From positions 1-19,045 of the forward strand of contig CAMCIX010000003.1 in the NCBI GenBank assembly GCA_945875045.1: DNA of 19,045 nucleotides, given 5' to 3'. This document shows, one piece after another, positions 1 to 7,601 of the stretch (its first letter is position 1; each line of letters starts with the position of its first letter). Source of the stretch: an uncultured Clostridia bacterium. GTDB taxonomy: Bacteria > Bacillota > Clostridia > Oscillospirales > Acutalibacteraceae. The position numbers were made by a program, and so were the translations under genes. Below the pieces are notes generated by a model. That model worked only from the letters and a program-made list of their open reading frames with translations, searched no databases and was not told where the DNA came from.

Positions 1-627
1 ATTTCCGCCGACAGTGCAGATATTTGTAATATTGTCGTCCCAGAAGTCGTCTTCAAGGTTTACGATATTCTGAAGAGGCTGTGCAATCTCAAGCGCCGCG
101 GGGAAGACATCGTTACAAATTATAACGTCGGGACCCGATTTAGCCGCTATTTGATTTGAAACCTTAGCAACGTATTCCCCCTGATTGAAGGAAACAAGCT
201 TGTACTTAATGCCGGTCTTCTTTGTGAACGCCTTAAGCACCTTTTCGTACTCTGCCGCGCCCTCGTCGCCGAAGTGAGCGAAGGTAACGGTTGTTCCCTT
301 TAAACGCGAGGGAATGTTAGCAAACGGGTCGCTGCCGCTTACATCAACAGGCTTTTCAACAACCGCACCGCCGCCGTTACCGCTGTTACCCTGACCGCCG
401 TGGCTGCCGGAGGCGCTGTTACCGCCGGAATTACCGCTACCGCCCGAGGCAGCCGAATCGGTTCCCTCTCCGTTGTTTGTGTCGACGGTTTCATCATCAA
501 AGCCGAGCAATACTCCCGCTTCCCCCTCCGAAGAGGTAGACGAGGTGTTTGCCTTGTTGCAACCGACCGCGCCGAACAGCATGGCAATTGCCAACATTAA
601 TGCGAACAATTTAATCTGTTTTTTCAT
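1..627 (-). CDS. ABC transporter solute-binding lipoprotein, N-terminal part (runs off left edge)
   Basis: The minus strand is open from an ATG at 627 to the window edge, giving 209 residues with no stop. The first 23 residues are a lipoprotein signal: KKQ, a hydrophobic core, then the lipobox FGAVGC with Cys23 as the expected lipidation site. A low-complexity linker rich in Gly, Ser and Asn (about residues 30-92) follows, as is common between the membrane anchor and the folded domain in Clostridia. The folded part begins at KGTTVTFAHFGDEGAAEYEKV and continues with FTKKTGIKYKLVSFNQGEY and KSGPDVIICND, the pattern of family 1 extracellular solute-binding proteins (often sugar binding). An AAAGGA ribosome site (636-641) lies 8 bases upstream. 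The gene is divergent from a sensor-HTH regulator, which suggests local control by the imported ligand. The ligand cannot be told from the sequence. The family call is fairly sure; a sugar substrate is an inference. Confidence 0.88.
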   Translation of the reverse strand, partial: MKKQIKLFALMLAIAMLFGAVGCNKANTSSTSSEGEAGVLLGFDDETVDTNNGEGTDSAASGGSGNSGGNSASGSHGGQGNSGNGGGAVVEKPVDVSGSDPFANIPSRLKGTTVTFAHFGDEGAAEYEKVLKAFTKKTGIKYKLVSFNQGEYVAKVSNQIAAKSGPDVIICNDVFPAALEIAQPLQNIVNLEDDFWDDNITNICTVGGN

Positions 628-667
628 TTAAAAAATCCTTTCTTAGTAATAATTTTTTACCTAACTA

Positions 668-696
668 ATTCTAACACGAAATTTTCTTTTTGTGCA
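668..696 (-). promoter_or_regulatory. Predicted promoter of the solute-binding protein gene
   Basis: On the minus strand a -35-like TGCACA (691-696) is followed after 17 bases by TAGAAT (668-673), preceded by TGT, an extended -10. The -35 matches consensus at only four of six positions, so the promoter may need an activator. The 11-bp inverted repeat at 704-729 lies 7 bases upstream of the -35, a usual place for an activator site. Confidence 0.5.
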
Positions 697-703
697 GTAC
701 AAC

Positions 704-729
704 AATTGCGTTGCATTTGCAACGCAATT
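704..729. promoter_or_regulatory. Perfect 11-bp inverted repeat, likely operator of the divergent regulator
   Basis: AATTGCGTTGC (704-714), spacer ATTT, then GCAACGCAATT (719-729). The arms are exact reverse complements. It lies in the 231-bp gap between the divergent solute-binding protein and regulator genes, just upstream of the minus-strand -35. It is not followed by a T-run, so it does not look like a terminator. Binding by the neighbouring LuxR-type regulator is an inference from position and symmetry. Confidence 0.6.
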
Positions 730-769
730 ATTAGTGTTTTTGTATATTCTGGAAAATACTGATAAGCTC

Positions 770-797
770 TTGCTTTTCCAATAAGATATGATAGAAT
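770..797 (+). promoter_or_regulatory. Predicted promoter of the sensor-HTH regulator gene
   Basis: TTGCTT (770-775) and TAGAAT (792-797) are separated by 16 bases, with TG at 789-790 forming an extended -10. It lies about 60 bases before the regulator start, and the inverted repeat at 704-729 is about 40 bases upstream. Confidence 0.45.
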
Positions 798-858
798 ATG
801 TTATATACGGACACATACGGCAAAAGAAAATAATACTACAGAAAGTGAGTGACAAAAT

Positions 859-2028
859 ATGGCGCTTTATATTTTCAACGATCACGAAATGCCTTCTTTT
901 ATTTCTGTAAAAACGCAATTTGAGATTTCAAAATTAAAATCGCTCAACAGAAAACGGATTACTACCAAAACAATACGCCACATTTCACATATGACAGTTA
1001 TGACCGAAGATCCCGACGCGGTTTTTCTTATACCGGAAATGAACCCCCAGCTTACCGACTGTATAGTATTCTGCAACCGTCATAATATTCCGGTAATAGT
1101 CCTTCATATATCGAACGCCTATATGCCTTTTCTCAATTTCAGCGGTATTTACGGTAACGCCTATGAAAATATGCGCTTAATATTAAAATACTGCATAGGT
1201 GCAGGTAAAAAGCGGCTGGCGCTCTTTGGCTTTAATAACGTATTTTGGGACAGACAGTACGCCGAGGCGATTTACAACCTTTATCCCGACTTTAATCAGA
1301 AGGATTTTTTTCAATTAACTACTACCTTTGAGGATTGCTTTGAAGGCTTTTTCAATCTTAAAGATAATTATGATTCTATTCTCTTTCCCAACGATTTTAT
1401 TGCAATAGCTTTTATACAAAAGATGAATCAGCTCGACCGTAAATATACCGAAAACAGATTTATATTAGGAATTTCGGATTTGAATATTTCAAAGCTGTTT
1501 TTCACAACAATTACGTCTATAACATATAATTTAGACGACGTACTGCACGCGGTTTCCTCAATTTACCGTTCCCTTTTACGCAGAAAAAATAATAATTCTC
1601 TAATCTCGGTAAACTATCAGCTTCCGCCTGAGCTTTTTATCCGCGACAGTACTCACAATACGCCGCTTACAGCTGCCGACGCCGTTTTACCGCGAGTCAC
1701 AGAAATGCGTAAACCGCCGCTTTTCTTTGAAGACGTGACTGTAGATTATTCCAATGAGCCGATTCTTGGCACTATTACTATGCTTGAAAATCTATTTTCA
1801 TCCTGCGACAAAACTGATTTTCAAATTTTGCTATGCTTATTAAATAATATGACCAACGCTGAAATTTCAAAAAAGCTTTTTATTACTCCTCAAGCTCTGC
1901 AATATCATTACCATCAGATGTTTGCGCTTACAGGCACGAAAAACAAGAAAGCGTTTATAAATCTTATATCAAGGTATATTTCTAAAGAAAATCTTGATAC
2001 ATTTCTTAAAACCTCGGTTATTTTTTAG
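859..2028 (+). CDS. Sensor-type transcriptional regulator: LacI/PBP1-like ligand domain with C-terminal LuxR-type HTH
   Basis: This 389-residue protein has two parts. Residues about 45-270 resemble the type 1 periplasmic-binding fold of LacI-family regulators: alternating hydrophobic strands such as DAVFLIPEMN, IPVIVLHIS, KRLALFGFNN and YDSILFPNDFIAIAF, the last matching the usual 'PDAIFASND' strand. The normal N-terminal LacI helix-turn-helix is absent. Instead residues about 319-375 form a LuxR/GerE-type HTH: TDFQILLCLL, then NAEISKKLFITPQALQYHYH. The ATG has an AAAGTGAG ribosome site (842-849) 9 bases upstream. It is divergent from a solute-binding lipoprotein gene and probably senses the transported ligand, possibly acting at the inverted repeat at 704-729. 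The gene is more AT-rich than the lipoprotein gene. The domain calls come from pattern reading only; the ligand is unknown. Confidence 0.75.
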   Translation: MALYIFNDHEMPSFISVKTQFEISKLKSLNRKRITTKTIRHISHMTVMTEDPDAVFLIPEMNPQLTDCIVFCNRHNIPVIVLHISNAYMPFLNFSGIYGNAYENMRLILKYCIGAGKKRLALFGFNNVFWDRQYAEAIYNLYPDFNQKDFFQLTTTFEDCFEGFFNLKDNYDSILFPNDFIAIAFIQKMNQLDRKYTENRFILGISDLNISKLFFTTITSITYNLDDVLHAVSSIYRSLLRRKNNNSLISVNYQLPPELFIRDSTHNTPLTAADAVLPRVTEMRKPPLFFEDVTVDYSNEPILGTITMLENLFSSCDKTDFQILLCLLNNMTNAEISKKLFITPQALQYHYHQMFALTGTKNKKAFINLISRYISKENLDTFLKTSVIF

Positions 2029-2075
2029 ATTAAAAAGTCTATTCATCTTTGTTTGGCTCCGTATTCTGCCAAATT

Positions 2076-2154
2076 AATCGAGTATGAGGCTGACCATTAG
2101 CCGATCAGGCTACCTATCACACCGCCGTGCGTACCGTTCGGTACACGTCGGTTC
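2076..2154 (-). ncRNA. Orphan group II intron 3' end (domains V and VI)
   Basis: Read on the minus strand, 2154-2118 has the shape of a group II intron domain V: a lower stem ACCGACGTG pairing with CACGGCGGT, a two-base CG bulge, an upper stem and a GAAC loop (TACCGAACGGTA). Domain VI follows and ends in CTCATACTCGATT, the typical 3' end with a terminal AY. One lower-stem position is an A-G mismatch where related introns have a C-G pair, a sign of decay. No reverse transcriptase/maturase gene and no 5' intron part lie to the right before the next gene, so this is only a remnant. Recognition is from memory of intron sequences; a covariance search would settle it. Confidence 0.7.
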
Positions 2155-2185
2155 AATCATATTTTATTTTTAAGTGCATAGAAAC

Positions 2186-2231
2186 ACCCACCGGAAGTTG
2201 AACCTTACCACAATGTCCGGTGGGTATTTTT
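2186..2231 (+). terminator. Rho-independent terminator downstream of the regulator gene
   Basis: ACCCACCGG (2186-2194) pairs perfectly with CCGGTGGGT (2217-2225) across a 22-base loop, followed by ATTTTTT. It is oriented to stop plus-strand transcription from the regulator gene, although it lies about 160 bases past its stop codon with the intron remnant in between. The long loop is unusual. Confidence 0.65.
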
Positions 2232-2275
2232 TCATTTTATCTTTGTAGGCGTTTGTTACAATATAATTGCCGGGT

Positions 2276-2300
2276 AAAGCACACCAGCCAGGTGTGCTTT
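2276..2300. terminator. 10-bp perfect hairpin at the end of the conjugation operon
   Basis: AAAGCACACC (2276-2285), loop AGCCA, then GGTGTGCTTT (2291-2300). It sits 14 bases downstream of the last minus-strand conjugation gene. Only a short T-run follows on either strand (TTTA), so it is a plausible but not classical terminator. Confidence 0.55.
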
Positions 2301-2314
2301 ATTCGTTCTCATTC

Positions 2315-3490
2315 CTAAGCCACAATAAGAGGAGTAATTGGTCTGACAGACACTCCTTTGTTATATTCGGTTAAAAGCTCACTGAGCTGTTCTTTTTGAC
2401 TATCGGAAAAACCGTACTGTTCTGCCATTTCATCAACCGATTTATGGATTACATTAATATACAAATAGGCTCTTCCTTCACTTTCTGTGGTTTCAACTAT
2501 ATTACCGTTGCCATCATCTGTTTCGGTTACGACATTTTCAGTTTTTGTCTCGGTACTATAGGTTATTGCATTCATTGCCCAAAAAATATCCGTCAATACC
2601 CGCTTTTTGTTCTCGTCCATAGAAACAACTTCCTGCGGATTATTCGGATCTCCTGTAGTTTTTACAGCATAAACAGATAAGACTTCCGGCCATACCACGT
2701 TCCCTGACATTTCAAGAACATCATAAGTGTTGCTGTTTTTTATTTCAGTTATCTTAGCCTCGTATTCGTTATTGATTTCGGATATTACATTCTGCAATGT
2801 TATACCGCTTCCCGTATCTTCACCAATAAAAAATATTCCGAAACAGGAGCCTGCAATCAAAGCGATAATACAAATTATAATGATAATAACAACCGATACA
2901 AAACCGCCTGCGGCAATAGCTGCGGCTAACGCTTTTATTCCTGCAATAGCCGCTTTAACGGCGGCGGCTACGGCTTTTGCCGTAATAACCGCCGCCTTAT
3001 ATGTCGCCTGCGCAGCTTGCCTTGCAGCCTGAGCCGCCATTTTTGAAGATTTGGCGGTTGCTTCGGCAGTTTTCTTTGCCGCTTTTGCAGTCTGCTGTGC
3101 AGTTTTAACCGTAGTTTTTCTTGTGTGCTGAGCCGTCTTGATACTTTGCCGACCGGTTTTTATACTCTTATGAAGTGTTTCAGCCACAGACCTTGCGGAT
3201 TCAGCCTCCTTTCGTGTACGCCTAATTTCCGTATACAACCGATAGCCGCCATCATAGATATTATTGACGGTTTGCTTTGCCGCTTTCCCGGTACCCTCCG
3301 CAACCGCCTCTGCCATATACTTAACCTTATCCTCGGCATACTCGCTGGGAGTAATACGGGCGTCATCGGATAAGTTTTGCACCTGTTGCTTTGTATGGAC
3401 AGTAGCGTTTTTCGTGACCTTCGCAAGCCCCGCCGCTTTATCAAGAACCTTAATATCCTTTATGCTTTCCTTGGTTTTGATGTCTTTCAT
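2315..3490 (-). CDS. CD1108-family conjugation membrane protein, C-terminally truncated
   Basis: This 391-residue protein starts at an ATG with GAGAGG (3501-3506) 10 bases upstream, a ribosome site that overlaps the VirB4 stop. Residues about 80-195 are a long Ala/Lys-rich helical stretch with repeats such as [18 protein letters not shown]. One membrane segment ([16 protein letters not shown], near 200-220) follows, then an external part containing [18 protein letters not shown] and VHQ-free Thr/Glu segments. This matches the N-terminal and middle parts of CD1108-type proteins next to VirB4 in clostridial elements. Those proteins usually go on into a peptidoglycan-hydrolase region (NlpC/P60 or lysozyme type) that helps the channel cross the wall. 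Here the family-like sequence ends near [12 protein letters not shown], and a short unrelated-looking tail leads to TAG. The truncation is inferred from remembered family length. Confidence 0.75.
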   Translation of the reverse strand: MKDIKTKESIKDIKVLDKAAGLAKVTKNATVHTKQQVQNLSDDARITPSEYAEDKVKYMAEAVAEGTGKAAKQTVNNIYDGGYRLYTEIRRTRKEAESARSVAETLHKSIKTGRQSIKTAQHTRKTTVKTAQQTAKAAKKTAEATAKSSKMAAQAARQAAQATYKAAVITAKAVAAAVKAAIAGIKALAAAIAAGGFVSVVIIIIICIIALIAGSCFGIFFIGEDTGSGITLQNVISEINNEYEAKITEIKNSNTYDVLEMSGNVVWPEVLSVYAVKTTGDPNNPQEVVSMDENKKRVLTDIFWAMNAITYSTETKTENVVTETDDGNGNIVETTESEGRAYLYINVIHKSVDEMAEQYGFSDSQKEQLSELLTEYNKGVSVRPITPLIVA

Positions 3491-3504
3491 AAGGATATAC
3501 CCTC

Positions 3505-5832
3505 TCAGTTTTCACCGAATTTTGTGGTCATGAGCGCATATAACTTCGTATTCTTCGGGAATTTGTTAACGAACGGGACAAGTGCCGAGCCGACTTTCAT
3601 AAGCCCGCGTCCTGCTTCTACATTGGTGATATATGAAAGCTGTGTATCTGATATATTTAAGAGTTCTGCAAGTTTGATACGGTCTGTTGACGCCTGATTG
3701 AGCATGATAACGAACTCCGAGTTTGCAAGCATAGTTCTTGCGGTATGGCTCTGCAAAAGGTCATCCACATTCTGCGTAATACCGGTACAGAACGCACCGT
3801 ACTTACGGACGCGTTTCCAAAGGGTAAACAGGAAGTTTGCCGAATACTCATGCTGGAACAAAAGATAGATTTCGTCAATGATGATAAAGGTGTTTTTGCC
3901 CTTGGCACGGTTGGCGGTAATGCGGTTAAGGATACTGTCAAGAACAACGAGCATACCGATGGGCAAAAGCTGTTTGCCGAGATCAAGAATGTCATAGCAG
4001 ATAAGGCGGTTATTGACATCTACATTTGTTTCCTTGGCAAAGGTGTTAAGCGAGCCGTCGGTGAAAAGCTCAATGGCAAGAGCGATTTCCTGTGCTTCGG
4101 GTTCACTTTGTTTGAGAAGGTCTGCACGGAAATCCTTTAATGTCGGCACCTTTCCTTTGTATCCGCGCTTTCGGTAGTTGCGGTAAACATTCTTTGCACA
4201 GCGGTCAATCAGCGACTTTTCCTGTGCTCCGAGGCTTCGGCTGCCGATAAGCTGCTCGCAGAGGGACAAAATGAACTCTGATTTTAAGATAAGTGGATCT
4301 TCGCCGTCACCGTAGTAGCTGTTCATATCCATTGCATTGATGTGGTTCTTACTGGTTGCGGAAATGTCGATAATCGCACCGCCCATAGCTTTGACGAGGG
4401 GCGCATACTCTCGCTCGGGGTCAATGATGATAATATCCGAATCTCCCGCAAGCATAAGGTTGGCAATCTCACATTTACCGGTAAAGGATTTACCCGAACC
4501 GGACACACCCAAAATAAATGAATTTCCGTTCAAAAGACATTTGCGGTTGGCAATAATCATATTGTTGCTGATGGCATTTTGCCCGTAATAGATGCCGTGT
4601 TCGTGAGCGACCTCTTGAACCTTGAACGGCATAAACACAGCCAGGCTTTCGGTTGTTAGCGTTCTTGTTGCCTGTATCTTTTTGCAACCGATAGGCAACA
4701 CGGTATTAAGCCCGTCGGTCTGCTGAAATTTCAAAACGGCAAGCTGGCACAAATGCCGTCTTGCCGTCGAAAGTATGGTTTCTGTATCCGTATCAAGCTG
4801 TTCTTTGCTGTCTGCCATGTGCGCCATTGTAACGGTGGCACACATCATTCGCTGATCGCGGGTGGTAAGGTCATTCAAAAATTCCTTGCTTTCTTTACGC
4901 TGAAGCTCCATATCATAAGGAACAACCGCCGAGAAATTGTTGTTTTGATTTTGCTTTCTCTGCCAATTCGTTATATTCGTCTCCACGCCGAGCAGACGAT
5001 TCTCAACTTCGCGCACCGCCTCATCCATAGGGATGGGGACAATATCAATGGACAACATCATATTGCGATTGAGTTCCGTAAGCTCTGATACCATACTGTC
5101 TTTGATATACGATGCGTAGTCCTTTAAGAAAAGCACACGCACATATTTTTCGCCAAGCTTCACATAATCGTCGGCTCTCTCCATAGAATCGGGACAGATA
5201 TAGTCCTTGAAATCGTGTCCCTTTTTCATCATGTCCGAGAGTTGACAATGAAAGCTTTCCTCCTCTCCGGCACGGTAAAAGTCGTGAAGCAGCCGAAGTT
5301 TTTCGGTAGCGTCCAATTCCTCGCATTTAGAGCCGAGAGCAGAAAAGTGAGCGCGAAGGTCTGACGCAATTCGGGCAAAGTAGGCACGGGCTTCCTCAAT
5401 GTCCTTTTTGACAATCGAAACGGTCAAATACTTTTCTTGAATGATTCCGTTTGCGTTGCTTGCCTTGTCAAGCAGAATGTTGTTGTATTCCTCACGGTAG
5501 CAGTCAAGCTCACCGCCGGTTTTGGGGATAAGGATTTCCTTTTCAAAATTCACCTTATTGATACGGCGATTGTTGATGGTAAGCTTTGTAGTCGCCCCAC
5601 TGTCAAGACTGTTGAGCAGTTCGGAATAGCAGAGAAACATCGTTTCTTTATCTTCCTTGCCGGCAACAAGATAGTTGATGTCGGTAAACCGAAAGGTTTT
5701 TGCAAACTTATTTCCGACTTTGAAAATACCGTCCTCCCAAATGGCTGTAATGGGGATATAATCGTGAACCGACCTCGGGACGGTATATTTCTCTTTATCC
5801 TGTTTAAGCATATTTTTAAGCGATTTCATCAT
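3505..5832 (-). CDS. virB4: VirB4-like conjugal transfer ATPase
   Basis: This 775-residue protein is the energy-supplying ATPase of the type IV secretion channel, at the cytoplasmic face of the membrane. The N-terminal half has the VirB4/CagE-type body (for example EDGIFKVGNKFAKTFRFTDI). The C-terminal half is the ATPase: Walker A GVSGSGKS at residues 442-449 and Walker B FIIIDEIYLLF with Asp653-Glu654, followed by a sensor-type stretch with GAFCTGITQNVDDLLQS. The length is normal for the family and no frameshift is seen. The start overlaps the PrgI-like stop by four bases (ATGA), a sign of translational coupling. The next gene's ribosome site overlaps this stop. Family assignment is sure. 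Confidence 0.95.
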   Translation of the reverse strand: MMKSLKNMLKQDKEKYTVPRSVHDYIPITAIWEDGIFKVGNKFAKTFRFTDINYLVAGKEDKETMFLCYSELLNSLDSGATTKLTINNRRINKVNFEKEILIPKTGGELDCYREEYNNILLDKASNANGIIQEKYLTVSIVKKDIEEARAYFARIASDLRAHFSALGSKCEELDATEKLRLLHDFYRAGEEESFHCQLSDMMKKGHDFKDYICPDSMERADDYVKLGEKYVRVLFLKDYASYIKDSMVSELTELNRNMMLSIDIVPIPMDEAVREVENRLLGVETNITNWQRKQNQNNNFSAVVPYDMELQRKESKEFLNDLTTRDQRMMCATVTMAHMADSKEQLDTDTETILSTARRHLCQLAVLKFQQTDGLNTVLPIGCKKIQATRTLTTESLAVFMPFKVQEVAHEHGIYYGQNAISNNMIIANRKCLLNGNSFILGVSGSGKSFTGKCEIANLMLAGDSDIIIIDPEREYAPLVKAMGGAIIDISATSKNHINAMDMNSYYGDGEDPLILKSEFILSLCEQLIGSRSLGAQEKSLIDRCAKNVYRNYRKRGYKGKVPTLKDFRADLLKQSEPEAQEIALAIELFTDGSLNTFAKETNVDVNNRLICYDILDLGKQLLPIGMLVVLDSILNRITANRAKGKNTFIIIDEIYLLFQHEYSANFLFTLWKRVRKYGAFCTGITQNVDDLLQSHTARTMLANSEFVIMLNQASTDRIKLAELLNISDTQLSYITNVEAGRGLMKVGSALVPFVNKFPKNTKLYALMTTKFGEN

Positions 5833-6179
5833 ATCGTTTTCTTTTCCTCCTTCTTAGATTTTTCCATTGCCGCCGAGTATAGCGTGTCACATTCAAACTT
5901 GACCTTTATAGGTTCAATAAATTTTGACTTTAGCCAGACCTGCGCAAACTGTTCGGCGGTCATACCGTTATAGGTAACAAAGCCGCAGGCGATAAACGGA
6001 GCCGCACCGAGCATACACATCCACGATAGCGTTTCCACACCGAAAAACGGCTTGAGTACAAAGTACAAAAGCACCGCCATGCCGCAACCGATAACAGCAA
6101 AAATGAACTGCCGCATAGACAGTCCGAAAAACATAGACTCCGTGTAATTTCGTATTTCACGGTTGATTTTTATTTCCAA
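5829..6179 (-). CDS. PrgI-family (VirB3-like) conjugation membrane protein
   Basis: This 116-residue protein has an N-terminal charged segment (MEIKINREIRNYTESMFFGL), two close membrane segments (about 23-42 and 48-70) and a basic cytoplasmic tail, as in PrgI/CD1111-type proteins encoded directly before VirB4. It is the likely VirB3 equivalent, anchoring VirB4 to the inner-membrane complex. The start codon is TTG: the first codon at 6179-6177 reads TTG, and AGGAGG (6187-6192) lies 7 bases upstream, which fixes it. It is coupled to VirB4 by an ATGA overlap. A regulator cassette with its own terminator (6214-6237) lies immediately upstream, separating this gene from the TrbL-like gene. Confidence 0.9.
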   Translation of the reverse strand: MEIKINREIRNYTESMFFGLSMRQFIFAVIGCGMAVLLYFVLKPFFGVETLSWMCMLGAAPFIACGFVTYNGMTAEQFAQVWLKSKFIEPIKVKFECDTLYSAAMEKSKKEEKKTI

Positions 6180-6213
6180 ATAAACTCCTCCTTTTTGATT
6201 TTGGGCATAAGAA

Positions 6214-6237
6214 AAGCACTCACCGTGATGAGTGCTT
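6214..6237 (-). terminator. Terminator of the AlbA_2 regulator gene
   Basis: AAGCACTCA (6214-6222) pairs with TGAGTGCTT (6229-6237) across a 6-base loop. On the minus strand the stem runs into TTTTCTT. It lies 16 bases past the regulator stop and just before the PrgI ribosome site, so conjugation genes downstream must be reached by read-through or an unseen promoter. Confidence 0.65.
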
Positions 6238-6253
6238 AAGATAAATAATTTTA

Positions 6254-7585
6254 TTATTTGAGTATTTTCCAGTATCCCGAAGTATCCGTTCCCTCACGGA
6301 CAATATATCCGTTTTCTTTAAGTGATTTTATTGCACGGTAAACCGTTTTTTCTGTTTTTCCTATTTTGTTCGCAAGCTCTGCTGTTGTCAGATAATCGCA
6401 TTCCTTTAGCAAGTCGTAAACCGCTTTTTCGCTCTTGGACATTTGATGGACATTTTTATGTCCGTGAGCGCGGTAAAATATGAAACGAAAGCCCGCTTTT
6501 GTATTCTCATATTCGTATTTTACACCTGCAGCTTTGCAGGAAGCAAAGGTTCGTTCAAAGCCGGTACCGAAGGACTCAATTACAGAGCACTTAAACAGAA
6601 CATTAACAATTTTTGGATTGAGCATAATCGGCTCGGCTGAATTTTCGGCAAAATCCTCCGGTTTGAATCCGGCCGGGAAAAGACCGGGGCTGTAAATCAT
6701 TACCTTATCGCTGAAAACCTCTATTGCAAAGCTTGTGTTTGAAAAATAACAGCCGTGCGCAAAGGCATTAACCACCATTTCACGAATTGCCTTTTGTGGG
6801 ATTTCCGGTTCTTCCTTTCGCTTTGCATTACCGTCGATCACGATATTCCAATCTATTGCGGATAAAATAAATGCAATACCTTCATCAATACACTCGAAGA
6901 TATTTCCCTCAAAATGGTTTAATTTAATAAAGGTTTCCTTTGTCGGAGTAGCATATATTGCGGTTTTCATAAGAATCGGATGATTTTTTGAAAACAGTGC
7001 TCTGCCTGCATTAGTCAAAAGATCGGATTCCGAATTATACAGCCCGAGCTTTGACAAAATTAAAGCTGCGTCCGTATAAGCATATTTAATCCTGCCGCTT
7101 TCATTGCCTGCTGCAATTTCTTTCTTTAAAAGGGCTTCGTCAACATCCGAAACAGACTCCTTGGAGTCTGAGGCTTCCCACTCGGAATAATCCTTTTGCC
7201 GTTCTTTAAACAGCCTTTCAAGCTCCGCGTAGGATATCTGCTTATCCTCATCCGCAAAACGCTCATAATACTTGCCGTATGCAGAATACGGAGCGTTAGA
7301 CCCGTTAAACGCAACTTCTATAAAAGATCTTCCGTCATCCGAATGTCTGGTAGTTATCTCATACCAGACAGCAGGCTTGATATTATCGCTTATATCGCGG
7401 GAAAGCTTTCTCTCGGTGTCTTTCCCGATATCCTGCCCGATTACATCCCCATTATCTTTTACTCCGAAATACAAATTACCCTTTTTATGCTTATTCAGAA
7501 TGCTTGCAATAGAAATAAGCCCTTCTTTGGTTTCAGACGTTGATTTTTTGAACTCTATAAACTCGGTTTCTTTGCCGATATTCAT
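6254..7585 (-). CDS. AlbA_2 (Schlafen-type) ATP-binding winged-helix regulator
   Basis: This 443-residue protein starts at the ATG at 7585, because GGAGG (7593-7597) lies 7 bases upstream; the frame is open further up to a TTG, but that would bury the ribosome site. Residues 1-110 are an AlbA_2/AAA_4 putative nucleic-acid-binding domain (ETEFIEFKKSTSETKEGLIS, NLYFGVKDNGDVIGQD). Residues about 250-370 look like a HATPase-type domain with the N-box IREMVVNAFAHG. The C-terminal 60 residues are a winged helix-turn-helix (LTTAELANKIGKTEKTVYRAIKSL). Related proteins are transcriptional regulators or ATP-binding proteins in clostridial genomes and elements. It has its own consensus promoter, a cluster of ATGTCC-type boxes and its own terminator, so it is a separate unit inserted between the TrbL-like and PrgI genes. 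Self-repression is an inference. Confidence 0.85.
   Translation of the reverse strand: MNIGKETEFIEFKKSTSETKEGLISIASILNKHKKGNLYFGVKDNGDVIGQDIGKDTERKLSRDISDNIKPAVWYEITTRHSDDGRSFIEVAFNGSNAPYSAYGKYYERFADEDKQISYAELERLFKERQKDYSEWEASDSKESVSDVDEALLKKEIAAGNESGRIKYAYTDAALILSKLGLYNSESDLLTNAGRALFSKNHPILMKTAIYATPTKETFIKLNHFEGNIFECIDEGIAFILSAIDWNIVIDGNAKRKEEPEIPQKAIREMVVNAFAHGCYFSNTSFAIEVFSDKVMIYSPGLFPAGFKPEDFAENSAEPIMLNPKIVNVLFKCSVIESFGTGFERTFASCKAAGVKYEYENTKAGFRFIFYRAHGHKNVHQMSKSEKAVYDLLKECDYLTTAELANKIGKTEKTVYRAIKSLKENGYIVREGTDTSGYWKILK
6437..6463. promoter_or_regulatory. Three phased GGACAT/ATGTCC boxes inside the regulator gene
   Basis: GGACAT at 6437-6442 and again at 6448-6453, then ATGTCC at 6458-6463. 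The offsets are 11 and 10 bases, one helical turn each, and the last two form a perfect inverted repeat across TTTT. The same hexamer fills the gene's own promoter at 7602-7653. It lies in coding sequence (linker before the winged helix), so chance is possible. Confidence 0.4.
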
Positions 7586-7601
7586 ATACTCGCCTCCCAA
7601 A

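Noticed and set aside
339..600. Frames on both strands within the Gly/Ser/Asn-rich linker of the lipoprotein
   Set aside because: The in-frame lipoprotein with signal, lipobox and ribosome site explains the region; GC-rich repeats keep other frames open.
859..1076. Opposite-strand and overlapping frames under the sensor regulator, and many similar ones under VirB4, relaxase and other genes
   Set aside because: They are explained as shadows of well-supported genes and lack ribosome sites or family features.
2727..3032. Plus-strand frame with long hydrophobic Ala/Ile-rich stretches opposite the CD1108-like gene
   Set aside because: It is the complement of an Ala/Lys-rich helical repeat, which creates an apparent membrane protein by composition alone.
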